This document shows, one piece after another, positions 54,191-64,000 of a stretch of 64,000 bases of DNA. The stretch is from Bathymodiolus brooksi (taxonomy: Eukaryota; Mollusca; Bivalvia; Mytilida; Modiolidae): the NCBI GenBank assembly GCA_963680875.1, contig OY804589.1, positions 19,798,413-19,862,412 of the forward strand. The letters are read 5' to 3'. Within the stretch, counting starts at the first letter, position 1. The number at the start of each line of letters is the position of its first letter. Below the pieces are notes generated by a model. That model was not told where the DNA came from and did no database searches. It worked only from the letters and a program-made list of their open reading frames with translations. The position numbers and the translations under genes are program-made.

Positions 54191-54961
54191 ATTTACGTCT
54201 TTGAAACGATTCAGTCAAATAATCGGTATATTGGTATAAAAATAACAACTATGTATTAGGTTCAGGGGCATTTTTTTTCTTAGCTTTATTGAATTTTAGC
54301 TGCAAGCTTGCTATAATAGTTCTTAATTTGTGTTTTATTACTCTTGTCATTTAATGTTTTTTTGGATTTTCATTCATTTGACTTCAATCCCCACTGATGA
54401 GACATATGTTGTTGAAATCCGCATATGGTGCAATAATTCAACGTTTGTTTGTTCCGAAATTAATGGGTCGATGGCCCAGTTGGTACATGAACTATTAGTT
54501 CCGTGATAGCATCACAGCCCAGTAACTAGCAATTATAAGAAATTGTCATCATATTATATTTTATATGAATTAAGAAAATCATTAGATGATCTTGACCTTA
54601 TTTTCTTGACATTTTCTGTTTTATTATCTTTGCCAATTTACTACATTTTTGATTTGTTGCATTAAAATACAGGTTACCTGTGACATTCATCATTAAATCA
54701 AATGTTTCAGTAAAGTAAATAGTTCGAAGTTCATGATAAGGTGATAGCTATAAAACCCAGATGTTGTGCTAAAATATTATAAGGACCGCGTTGCATTGCA
54801 GACACCTATTAGATATTACATGTATGATCAGAGAGTTCATTAAAGTCAGTAGAATAGTAAGCATCTTGTAGAGTATTAGTATACAAGATGTAGCATTGGA
54901 AAAGGAAGAAAACATATGTATTGTCGTGGATTTATTAATTAGTGGAACTGATTATTAAACC

Positions 54962-55308
54962 ATGGCTGCCTCTTTGCCAAATTTTCCAAGTTTCCAGTTC
55001 ATGAAAACAATGCAGAAATTAGGTGGCCAAAGTGGATTAGCAGACTTGAAAACCTGTTCATTGGATTAGACATTAAGGACAAAAAACGACAAAGACCACT
55101 TTTATTACATTACGATGGAGAAGATGTGAATGAAATCTTCGACACTCTTACACACACAGGAGAGAACTATGCTACCGCCAAACTGAAATTAAAGGAATAC
55201 TTTGCTCCAATGAACAATACGGAATATGAAGTATATAGATTCAGACAAGCCAAACAATCATCTGATGAGACAATAGACAGTTTCCATACAAAACCCAGTC
55301 AGCATTGA
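54962..55308 (+). pseudogene. Gypsy gag, N-terminal part
   Basis: Starts MAASLPNFPSF, shifts frame near 55.0 kb, then IRWPKWISRLENLFIGLDI, LLLHYDGEDVNEIFDTL and YEVYRFRQAKQSSDETIDSF. Several stops follow to 55.44 kb. This is the capsid-like region of Gypsy gag. Confidence 0.75.
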
Positions 55309-55445
55309 ACTGTGAGTTTGCTGACACTAGTAAATAAGTGAAATCGCAGATAATTCAAGGTTGTCACTCTACATGACTAAGACGAAGGGTTCTTCGTGAT
55401 GATACAGATCTGACATGATTACTTTCTTCTGCACGAGCATTAGAA

Positions 55446-55886
55446 TTGTCCGAAAAGTACGCCTTGGAAATCGAACAAAGTGACAAAGAATCAGCAAATA
55501 CAGTGAGAAAATCATACAAAAGACGACGTAATAACCTGCGATATCTGCAGAAACAATCAAAATTTGAACCAAAGAAAAAGACAAACTGTAGAAACTGTGG
55601 AGGTGAGTTTCTGCATGCAAGTAAGTGTCCAGCACTAGGAAAGACTTGTAACTTTTGTAGAAAAATGAATCCTTTCGCGAAAGTATGCAGATCTAAACGT
55701 GGTAGGCAGAACACAAACAATAACGCAAGAAGAATCAATATACTTGGCAACAATGAAAGTGAGATAGCATACAGTGACACTGAGGATAGTAGCTCTGACG
55801 ACGATCATGTATTCGGATTAAGGGAAGCAACAGTAAACAAGGTACAGAAAGGTAAACCGAAAATGACAGTGAAAATCAATAATTAA
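55446..55886 (+). pseudogene. Gypsy gag C-terminus with zinc knuckles
   Basis: 146-codon open frame with CRNCGGEFLHASKCPALGK and CNFCRKMNPFAKVCRSK. In the second knuckle the His of the CCHC motif is Pro (NPFAKVC), so zinc binding there is probably lost. The acidic C-terminal part (SDTEDSSSDDDHVFG) leads to the protease. Confidence 0.8.
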
Positions 55887-55889
55887 AAT

Positions 55890-57892
55890 GTGGATTTTCT
55901 AATTGACACAGGTCGAGCATTAATATTCTGGATGAGAATACATTCAAGAAAATCGGAAGTAAACCAAAACTTCCTCACTCCAATACAAGAGTATTCACAT
56001 ATGGATAAAATAAGACTCTAAAATTGCAAGCGACGATTGAAACGGATAGTAAAATAACAACGGCAACCATGCATGTAGTAAAAGGAAAACATGGGAATTT
56101 ATTGTGTTATGATACATCTGTGGAACTACATATTGTGCCACTAATTGCTTCAGTCTCAAGCAGTAGTGAAATATTGTGTAATAAATATAGTGATGTATTC
56201 AAAGGAATATGGAAATTGAAGGATGTCAAAGTGAAATTTCATGTTGATGAGAATGGGAAACCCGTTATTCAACCGCATAGACGTATACCCTTTCATATTC
56301 GCAAACAAGTAGAAGCCGAACTCGACAGACATGAACAATAAGATATCATTGACAAGGTAGATGGACCTACAGCTTGGGTATCCCCAATTGTCGTTGCACC
56401 CAAACCGAAAAATTCTTTTGAAATTCGTTTGTGTGTAGATATGAGAGAACCGAATAAGGCTAGTTTGCGTTCACGTCATATTACTCCAACACTGGATGAT
56501 ATGATGTTGGATTTAAATGGTTCTAAAGTGTTTTCGAAGATGGACCTTCGCAATGTATACCATCAACTGGAACTAAGTGAGGATTCCCGGAACATTACCA
56601 CATTCACTACGCATGTAGCATTACGTAGATATACACGTCTGAGTTTCGGAGTTTCTTCAGCCGCAGAAATATTCCAAAACACGCTTAGTAATGCTCTTGA
56701 AGGATTAGATGGAGTAAGGAGCATATCCGATGACAGCATTGTATTTGGAAGGAACCAAGAGGAACACGATAGGCGACTGTGTAAATTATTCGAGCGACTT
56801 AAGGAAAGGAACTTAACATTAAGCAAAGCCAAATGTGAATTTAATAAAGATAAATTGGAATTGCATGGCCACATTATTAGTGCAAACGGAATATCAGCCG
56901 ATCCAAAGAAGATAAGTGCAATAAGAAACACCCAGATACCAACAGATGTAGGAGAAGTTCATAGTGTTTTGGCTATGACGAATTATGTGGGACCTTTTAT
57001 ACCAAACTACTCCAGCGTGACTGAATCGCTACGTAGGCTAACCAAGCAAGGTAATCAGTGGGAATGGGCAATCGAACATCAGCAATCTTTTGATAAATTA
57101 AAGAACGAACTTGTTGCTGACCGTGTTATGTCGTATTGTGACCCAAACAAAGAGACAATGTTAATAGTGGATGCAAGTCCAGTAGGATTAGCAGCGTTGC
57201 TAATACAAGAGGGAAACATAATCGCATATTCTAGCCGAGCATTAACCGATGTTGAAAGTCGTTATTCGCAAACGGAAAAAGAGGCATTAGCAATTGTATG
57301 GACAATTGCACATTCTCACTTATATCTTTACAGACATTCGCTTGAACTCGTTTCAGATATCCTGCCTCTAGAAACTATATTTGACAATCCCAAGACAAAA
57401 CCACCAGCCATAATTGAGAGGTGGAGGGTACGGTTACAACAATACAATTCTAAAGTAAAGTACAAGCTCGGAAAGATGAATGCTGCCTATTATTTGTCAA
57501 GGCATCCAATCCAGTCAACTTCTGTAACAAGTAAACATTCTCAACTAGCAGAAGAATGTGTTAGATATTTAACCGACAATGATGTGCCTAAAGCAGTGAC
57601 CCTAAATGAATTAGTTTACCGTAAACAAAAAGATCCTGACCTTCAAGCCTTTATTACTGCCGTCAAAACAAACAGATGGGACAAATCGTATGAAAACAGT
57701 GTATTAAATACCTTCTCGAAATTACGCTATGAATTAACACTTGTTCCTGTCAATGAATCCATAATGAACGAGGAAAAAATTGAAGAAATATCAGACGGCA
57801 ACACTTCAGATAGATCGGACACAATATTAAGGAGATCGCCAAGAGAACGAAGACCACCTAAATATCTTGATGAGTATGTGTGTTCAAAATAG
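55890..57892 (+). pseudogene. Gypsy pol: protease, reverse transcriptase, RNase H, integrase remnant
   Basis: Protease remnant VDFLIDTG at about 55.9 kb, then frame breaks. RT in the 487-codon frame from 56429: LCVDMREPNKA, KMDLRNVYHQLEL, SFGVSSAAEIFQ and ISDDSIVFGRNQEEHDRR (YxDD-equivalent; ISDD is usual in this clade). RNase H: LIVDASPVGLAALL and YSQTEKEALAIVW; its usual TDH motif reads SDI. After LNELVYRKQKDPDLQ the frame jumps to a C-terminal tail RRSPRERRPPKYLDEYV, so the integrase core is missing. Confidence 0.85.
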
Positions 57893-58205
57893 ATATATAA
57901 TTTGAGCTGTGTTTTCAGACATAATAATCCTGTGCTCAACTTAATGTCTTTAAGAGGCTTGATGTGTTTTGTGAATTCATGATACAAGTATTTGTTGAGT
58001 TTATTTTCACAATCGTAATAACATGTAAAAAATCATGTTAAAATTTTACAAAACACTAACCAAAACTTTCAGTGGGTTAAATTAGATAAACAGTTCTTTG
58101 GATTTCATAAAAGACCTATGTATATGTGTTGTATACTTACCCCTGCTATGTCTTCATATACAAAATGTCTTGATGTAGACATGTAGAGGAAAGGAATTAT
58201 TAGAT

Positions 58206-58760
58206 ATGTGTATCTCCCATCAATTAAAAGTACTTAATGGTAGGACACTAGGTGACCTACATGGTAATTATACTTGCTATACACATAACGGTGCAAGTGT
58301 GGTTGATTATACTATTGTGTCAGAGAATGCCCTGAAAAATATTCTATATTTTAAAATATCAGAGTTTAATCCAACTTCGTCAGATTGTCATTGTAAGCTA
58401 GAATGGGAGATGTCTGCAAATTATAGTTTAACTCCTACATCTAGTTAGGAATGTAGTATGCATCCAATGCCGTTAAGATACATATGGTCAGAGGATTCTA
58501 CCTCTGCATTTCAAGAAGCATTGTCTTCTAGTGCATTACAATTACAAATTGACCATTTTCTAAGTAAAACATACATACAAATATTAACACTGCAGCGTCT
58601 GAATTGGCCAATATTTTTACTCATGCAGCTGATATCTCTCTTAAAAAGTCTAAAGAAAACCCACAAAATTACAACAAAACATAACAAATCGTTTGATAAT
58701 GATTTGAGATCTAGTAGACAAAATTTAATTAATTTTGGGAAAATATACATAAAATACCTT
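58206..58760 (+). pseudogene. LINE endonuclease end and linker
   Basis: GDLHGNYTCYTHNGASVVDY and later FNPTSSDCHCKLEWE (degenerate SDH motif); after TAG the next frame continues with NKSFDNDLRSSRQNLINFGK and YIK before the MITE. Confidence 0.7.
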
Positions 58761-58761
58761 A

Positions 58762-59025
58762 AGGGACGGACCATATAACTTCCAGGAGGGGTTATGGTTT
58801 TTTCTAAATAAATATTCTGATTCCCAAAGTTGCTGAAAAAAATAGTTTGATTTTGGTGGAGAAAAAAAAATCTGATTCAGAGATTTTGTCATATAACCTA
58901 ATGTTATATTCCCCCCAAAAAATATTCTAACTCTCGTGTTGTATGAAATTTTTTTACTAAACGACACGAAAAACCATACCCCCCCTCCCCCCCCCCCCCC
59001 CCTGCAAGTTAAATGGTCGGTCCCT
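58762..59025. mobile_element. MITE inserted in the LINE
   Basis: Terminal inverted repeats AGGGACGGACCATATAACTT (left) and AAGTTAAATGGTCGGTCCCT (right), about 20 bp with few mismatches, enclosing about 260 bp with a C-rich tract at the right. LINE coding resumes after it (PYVKNHFYQLYHDYNKTR). A second, truncated copy lies at 38.45 kb. Confidence 0.8.
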
Positions 59026-59236
59026 ATTGATCCCTATGTGAAAAATCATTTTTATCAACTGTACCATGACTACAATAAAACCAGAAAAATTTAATGAAAA
59101 ATATAAAAAAGCAATCTATTACATGAGTTGAAACACTTAATGAAGATAACCCAAACATGTACTGGTAAATGATTAATGAATTACAAGAAAAACAGACAGA
59201 TTCTGATAATAATAATTTATTTCCCCCACCATATGG

Positions 59237-61350
59237 TTGAAACATTTTCAGAGATTAAATGAGGGGAAGGAACATTTTAAGTCTAGAAAAAAAGATATAG
59301 AAGATAAACTTAAAAAATTGGAAGGCACAAACTGTTTTAATGAGCTTGACTTCCCAATATCTTTGGACGAGATTGCAATTTCAAAATTTAAACTGAACAA
59401 ATCTCTTGGCTTGGATAATGTTACAAACAACATGATCAAATGTAGTCAATCTACACTCTTAAAATGTTTAAAAAAATATTTAATTCTTCTTTGAGCTTAG
59501 GAATATATCCAGAAGCCTGGGCAGAGGGATATATAACACCCCTTTATAAAACAAATGATATTTCGGATCCAAGTAACTACCGGGGACTGACTATTACAAG
59601 TTCCATTGGTAAATTATTTAATTGTGTTTTAAATGCACGACTTGATAAATTCTTATTTAAGTACAACGTTATAGACAAGTGTCAAATTGGATTTAGAAAG
59701 AAAGCCAGAACTTCTGATCACATGTTTGTTCTGAAGACCATCATTGATGAGTATTGTGTAGCAGGCAATACAAAATTATATTCCTGTTTGTTGATTTCCA
59801 GAAGGCATACGATACTGTAATTCACACTGGAATCAAACTGAAACTTTTAGATATTAGTGTTGGATCTCTTTTTTGTAACATTATTAAAACATGTATTCAG
59901 TGAGTAAATCATCTATAAAGGTTAACAATGAAATTTCTGATCGTTTTCTTCTTAAAATAGGTGTTAAACAGGGAAATAATCTGAGCCCAATCTCTTTAAG
60001 AAATTTATTAAAGACCTACCAAAATATTTACAGTCTTCCCGTATTACTAAATGATAGACCAGTGAACTGTCTGATGTATGATGATGACATAGTTTTGTTA
60101 TCGACATCTCCTCAGGGTATCCAGAATAAACTAGATATACTGAAGCAATACTGTAATGACTGGTGTTTAACAGTCAATACTAATAAAACCAAAGTATTAA
60201 TTTTTAATAAGGCAGGGAAACATATCAAACACACCTTTAATTTCAATGATACCCAACTTGAATGTGTGAATCGATACATCAGGGTTCTTTTATTTTGCAC
60301 AGGACGAACTTTACAAAAAACATTAAAAGCCTACTTTAAATTCTCAAAAGACCTATTGTCACTGAATCAAACAATCAAGACAAATATCCATGTGTTCGAT
60401 CATACTATTAAACCAATTCTCTTGTACGACTGTGAAGTGTGGGGCATGTTTAATCCATTCATCTCTAAGTTTAGGAACACTTTATTGAACATTAGTAGAA
60501 TTTTTGACAAACTTCCTGCAGAAAAACTGCATCAAAAGTTCTGTAAATATATACTTGGGGTTCACTCAAAAACAAGCAATGCAGCTGTGCTGTCAGAATT
60601 GGGTAGATTCCCCATATATTTCAACATAGTCAAAGCCCTAGTTAAATATTATTACAGACTAAAAAACATTCAGTCAGATTTTCCAGTTGTACATGATGCT
60701 TCTGAGGAATCTAAGATCCTGTCACTTTCAAGTAAACCCTCATGGTATGCCTCTATAAATTACATATTCAAAATAATCAAGACCTATAAGTCAGGGAACA
60801 ATGACAACGTGAATGCTGGTGCTAAATTGGTACAAAATAATTTTTTGCATGAGTGGAAACAGAATTTACAGGCACAAGCTAATGGTAAATTATGCTCTTA
60901 TGTTCTTTTCAAAAGTAATTTTGGGTGTGAAAAATATTTGTCTGTAATAAATAACATTGAAATAAGGAAACAATTTACAAGACTTCTTTATCAGCACATT
61001 CTCTGTAGATTGAGAAAGGTAGGCATCAGGGTATTCCTCGGCATAACAGAAAGATGTCCCAGATGCTCAAGCAATGAAGTTGAAGATGAATTACATTTTC
61101 TTCTACTTGCAGTGCTTTACATAATGAGAGAGAGAGTTTGATCCAATGCATTACTGATAACTGTATAAATTTCATAAAATTAACTAATAAGGATAAATTT
61201 ATTTGGCTAATGAATAATGAAAATAAGGATATCCTTGTTACTTTATGTAGTTTTAAAAAAATAATGAAAGATGTGGTTAATTATTGTTCACTTTCATATA
61301 TTGATTGTATCATTGGGCATGTACTGGAGGCTGTATCAGTTCCCATATAG
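59237..61350 (+). pseudogene. LINE reverse transcriptase
   Basis: In order across four frames: SLDEIAISKFKLNKSLGLDN, YKTNDISDPSNYRGLTI, KCQIGFRKKARTSDHMFVL, FVDFQKAYDTVIHTG (motif A, at a frame change near 59.79 kb), GVKQGNNLSPISL (family GVKQGD) and MYDDDIVLLS (catalytic box). The C-terminal part has the zinc-finger-like CPRCSSNEVEDE. At least three frameshifts; the longest open piece is 416 codons (59891-61141). Confidence 0.85.
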
Positions 61351-61429
61351 TGTACATTGTAACTTGTATAATCTGTATACCTGAAACATCATAAATGTAC
61401 TAAACATGTAATTGTAACCACAAACAGGA

Positions 61430-61745
61430 GAATGTATGTGTGTGTGTATGTATGTATGTGTGTATGTATGTGTATGTGTATGCATTGTGTGTGTATATGT
61501 ATGTATATGTATGTGTATATGTGTATTTGTATATATATATATATTTGTATGTATGTATGTGTGTCTGTGTGTGTGAATGCGTATGTGTATATATGTGTAT
61601 ATGTATGTATGTAGATATGTATATGTGTATGTATATATGTGTGTATGTTTATATGTGTATATATGTGTGTATATATGTTTGTATGTGTATGTGTGTATGC
61701 ATATGTGTGTATATGTGTAAATGCATGTATATATATATATATTTA
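61430..61745 (+). repeat. TG/TATG microsatellite
   Basis: About 310 bp of alternating TGTG, TATG and TATA words. The tyrosine/valine- and threonine/histidine-rich open frames on both strands are artefacts. Confidence 0.95.
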
Positions 61746-61889
61746 AATCTCTAATCCATTTTCCAAACGTTTCAACTGGAATTACAGCTTTCATCAGTGG
61801 AATTTATTTTGGAATGATTACATGATAACAAATTGTACATTGCATAGTTACGTGACGCTACAATATTATGACGCGATTTTCCCGGAAAA

Positions 61890-63720
61890 AAGTTTCTTTC
61901 AGTGCCGATCTAATTTTTTATTAAGTCCTTGCGGTCCATATGTTTGAAGTTTTTTAATCCAGAATGATTCTTTTACTTCTCTCAGATTTACATCTCCGTT
62001 GACTCGTTCAATGCCTATGACTTTATAATTTTCCACAGTATGATTATTGTTACAAGAATGATTTGCCACAGGATCTTCTGTTTTCTTAGTTCGAATTTTC
62101 GAAAAATTTAACAACATTCGTTGGTAAAATGTGTCTCCTCTCTGACCAACGTAAATATTTTTATCACATTTTGTACAAAAGATACAATATATTACACTTG
62201 TTGTTTTACAGTTGATACCAACATGAATGTTGTAGATTTTTCCCTCGTTGTTTTTAAGTTTTGACGATTCTATTAAATGTTTGCAGAGTGCGCAACTTTT
62301 CCCACATCTTTTACATCCGTTTCCTCTGTTATAAAACTGTATACTGTGCTTACTATGTACTAGTATATCTTTGATGTTTTTTTTCGTTTATATGAAACAA
62401 TTGGAAGTTCTTTAAAGACGTTTTTTCATTCTTTCTGATTTGTGTAAAGTTTTCATATTTTTCCTTAGAATTACGTGAATATCGGGAGTGCTTTGGATTA
62501 TGTTAAAATTAACGGTACTCGGTTGTTTTGTTTTTTAGGATTGTACTGCAGAATAATTTCTCTTTTTAGCATGTACATTTTTTTTTAATTGATTTTCAAT
62601 AGAACCTTTTGAATTTCCTCGTTTTATTAACTGGTCCTTTATATCCTTACGCCCAGTGTTATAGTCCGTTTCTTCTGAATATATTCGTTTTACTCTGATT
62701 CCTATCGAATTGTATTTTTACTGTATGTCGGTGGTTTGAACTAGCAAGCACATACATATGTTTATCGGTATCTTTGCAATAAAGGTCGGTCTTGAAATAA
62801 CCTTCGCTAATAGAAACGCTTACGTCTAAAAATCCAAATTTTTTTTCCGAATATCTTCATTCTGTTTGAATTCTTGGGTGAAGTGAATTTGCTAATTTAT
62901 GAAATTGTTGTAGTTTTTCTAATCCATGATGCCGAATTCCCCAAATATCATCAACATATCTCCAATAATGGGATGGTAAATATTTACTTTTTGAATATAA
63001 CTCCTGTTCCCAGTTGCCTAAATAAGTGCAGGCATAATTCATTCCCAGATGGGAGTCAATAGCTGTGCCATCAGTTTGTAAAGAATGTTAGTTATCAAAT
63101 CTAAGATTATTGTTTTCAAGTACAAGATCCATCATTTCCTGTACGAGTCTCTTGATATTGTTTTGGTTGTTCTATTTTCGAATGCAATTTTACATGCAGA
63201 TTTTGCTTCTATTCGCGGGACACTCGGATATAACGCCCTGACGTCTAAACAGAACATTATTGTTTCGTTTGGTAGAGATTGTGAAATGTTGTTAAGTTTT
63301 TGCAGAAAATCTGTAGTGTCTTTGATGTATGTATTTAAATTTCGCACATTTTTCGACAGTTCCTGTTCAACTACTTTCGCCATTTTCTCCGTTGCGTCAT
63401 TGCTCCCATTAATAATTGTTCTAAATGGATGTTTTTTTCTTGTAGATTTTCGGGTTGCCCTGTACTTTTCCCAGCTATGTGCCTTTTGGTATCAAATAGT
63501 CTTTTATATATTTTGTATTAAGCTTTTGCTTATACATCGTTTCAATCGATTTCTTAATTTTATCTTCAATTTTTGTGGTTATATCTTTATCAATTTCAGT
63601 ATAAGCATGGTTGTCTTTCAGTTCATTATATATTTCATTTTCATAGTCATTTCGATTTAAAACAACTATACCTTATGTGTTATCACTTGGTCGGATAACT
63701 ATAGAAACATCGTATCACAA
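61890..63720 (-). mobile_element. Penelope-like retroelement (RT + GIY-YIG), decayed
   Basis: Minus strand, in order: VIRPSD (then TAA) GIVVLNRNDYENE, a linker with YIKDYLIPKGT and GNPKIYKKK, then FCLDVRALYPSVP (RT), NWEQELYSKSKYLPSHYWRY with VDDIWGI (catalytic box), and at the 3' end a GIY-YIG endonuclease preceded by a Cys-rich linker. RT plus C-terminal GIY-YIG defines the Penelope class. Stops and frame changes are scattered through the RT. Confidence 0.85.
61899..62345 (-). pseudogene. Penelope-like GIY-YIG endonuclease domain
   Basis: The open stretch contains GNGCKRCGKSCALCKHLIES (Cys-rich linker finger), GKIYNIHVGINCKTTSVIYC, KNIYVGQRGDTFYQRM (YVG of the GIY-YIG pattern), DPVANHSCNNNHTVENYKVI, KESFWIKKLQTYGPQGLN and TAA. 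It is complete at its C-terminus; the rest of the element upstream is broken. Confidence 0.85.
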
Positions 63721-63769
63721 CCTGAACACGACCGTTGGCTTGACTTATATATTCTAGAGGTGAGAGATG

Positions 63770-63920
63770 ACATAATAAAAGGGCTAAACAAAGATTTTAA
63801 AATGAACATAACAAAGCAAGAAGACAAAACATTAAAGGAATTGTTATACGATGTTTCTATTGTTATCCGACCAAGTGATACAACATCAGGTGTAGTTGTT
63901 ATAAATCGTGGTTATTAACC
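63770..63920 (+). pseudogene. Second Penelope-like fragment, opposite orientation
   Basis: Reads YDVSIVIRPSDTTSGVVVIN and RGY then TAA on the plus strand, the same segment as VIRPSD...GIVVLNRNDYE on the minus strand at 63.66-63.71 kb. The two form a head-to-head inverted pair. Confidence 0.75.
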
Positions 63921-63944
63921 CTATAATCTGTCATGGAATGGGGT

Positions 63945-64000
63945 TTATATAAACGTTGATATCTTAAATTAGTACGCACGACGCATTGCTGGAATAACAT
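63945..64000 (+). repeat. Left flank of another 74-bp-unit element, cut by the window end
   Basis: ACGTTGATATCTTAAATTAG and TACGCACGACGCATTGCTGG match the left flanks at 13.12, 28.83 and 33.25 kb. Confidence 0.55.

Larger units (their letters stand above)
54960..57895 (+). mobile_element. Gypsy-type LTR retrotransposon, decayed, integrase mostly deleted
   Basis: Gag, zinc knuckles, protease, RT and RNase H occur in the standard Ty3/Gypsy order, with frame changes. No long terminal repeats or primer-binding site were recognised on either side. Located upstream of the phosphatase gene in the opposite orientation. Confidence 0.85.
58200..61370 (+). mobile_element. Non-LTR retrotransposon (LINE), 5'-truncated and frameshifted
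   Basis: Only the end of the apurinic endonuclease remains (GNYTCYTHNGASVVDYTIVS), then a linker, RT and a C-terminal zinc-finger-like segment (CPRCSSNEVEDELHFLL). The order is typical of LINEs. It is split by a MITE at 58762-59025, and multiple frameshifts make it inactive. Confidence 0.85.

Noticed and set aside
55364..55780. Minus-strand ORF of 138 codons
   Set aside because: Antisense shadow of the Gypsy gag zinc-knuckle frame.
56563..56931. Minus-strand ORF of 122 codons
   Set aside because: Antisense shadow of the Gypsy reverse transcriptase.
61336..61794. ORFs rich in Tyr/Val/Cys or Thr/His
   Set aside because: Translation of a TG/TATG microsatellite.
63085..63660. 191-codon plus-strand ORF with hydrophobic C-terminus
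   Set aside because: Antisense shadow of the Penelope-like RT, which carries recognisable motifs on the minus strand.

Overview
The window looks like AT-rich nuclear DNA of an invertebrate animal, most likely a bivalve mollusc (a mussel-like genome is my guess, not shown). The grounds are GT-AG introns, a receptor phosphatase whose domain exons are all symmetrical phase 1-1, dense tRNA-derived SINEs carrying a shared central domain, Penelope-like and Tc1-like elements, and several large minisatellites. Nothing here is bacterial: most open frames are shadows of repeats, and the real coding sequence lies in short exons.

The backbone is one minus-strand gene filling about 1.0-53.2 kb. I could follow 24 coding exons from the start codon (53164) to a TAA (1046). 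They encode a receptor-type protein tyrosine phosphatase of about 1050 residues: signal peptide, three Ig-like domains, two thrombospondin type 1 repeats, one membrane helix, a juxtamembrane region and two tandem phosphatase domains. D1 (18.9-8.5 kb) has the PTP motifs ([25 protein letters not shown]) but carries an in-frame TGA where the family has tryptophan. D2 (7.7-1.0 kb) is a pseudophosphatase whose catalytic loop has lost its Cys and Arg. A second splice junction, in the juxtamembrane region, can also give a stop depending on which sites are used. The allele may be null or unusually processed, or there may be base errors.

Its introns are swollen by different minisatellites: 32-bp units at 44.3-45.9 kb, 47-bp at 39.8-42.9 kb, 74-bp at 29.1-30.3 and 34.1-34.5 kb, and 48-bp at 19.9-24.2 kb with a higher-order period near 1 kb. 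They also hold a complete but decayed Tc1/IS630-type transposon with long inverted repeats and a TA duplication (13.4-15.8 kb), a Tc1-like transposase remnant (36.1-37.1 kb), reverse-transcriptase fragments (11.9-12.9 and 34.9-35.3 kb), a nested inverted-repeat element (47.7-52.65 kb), and many SINEs and short repeats, some inserted in each other. A small three-finger C2H2 zinc-finger gene (31.65-30.9 kb, minus) sits inside the intron between Ig3 and the first thrombospondin repeat. A GC-richer cluster of ETS-like and CRE-like motifs lies 1.1-1.3 kb upstream of it.

Upstream of the phosphatase gene (53.8-64 kb) there are only mobile elements: a SINE, a decayed Gypsy-type element that has lost most of its integrase, a frameshifted LINE interrupted by an inverted-repeat MITE, a TG-rich microsatellite, and a Penelope-like element (RT plus GIY-YIG, minus strand) that meets a second fragment head to head at the window edge.

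All coordinates come from reading the sequence by eye. Exon borders rest on GT-AG, reading phase and family motifs. No database search or transcript data was available.
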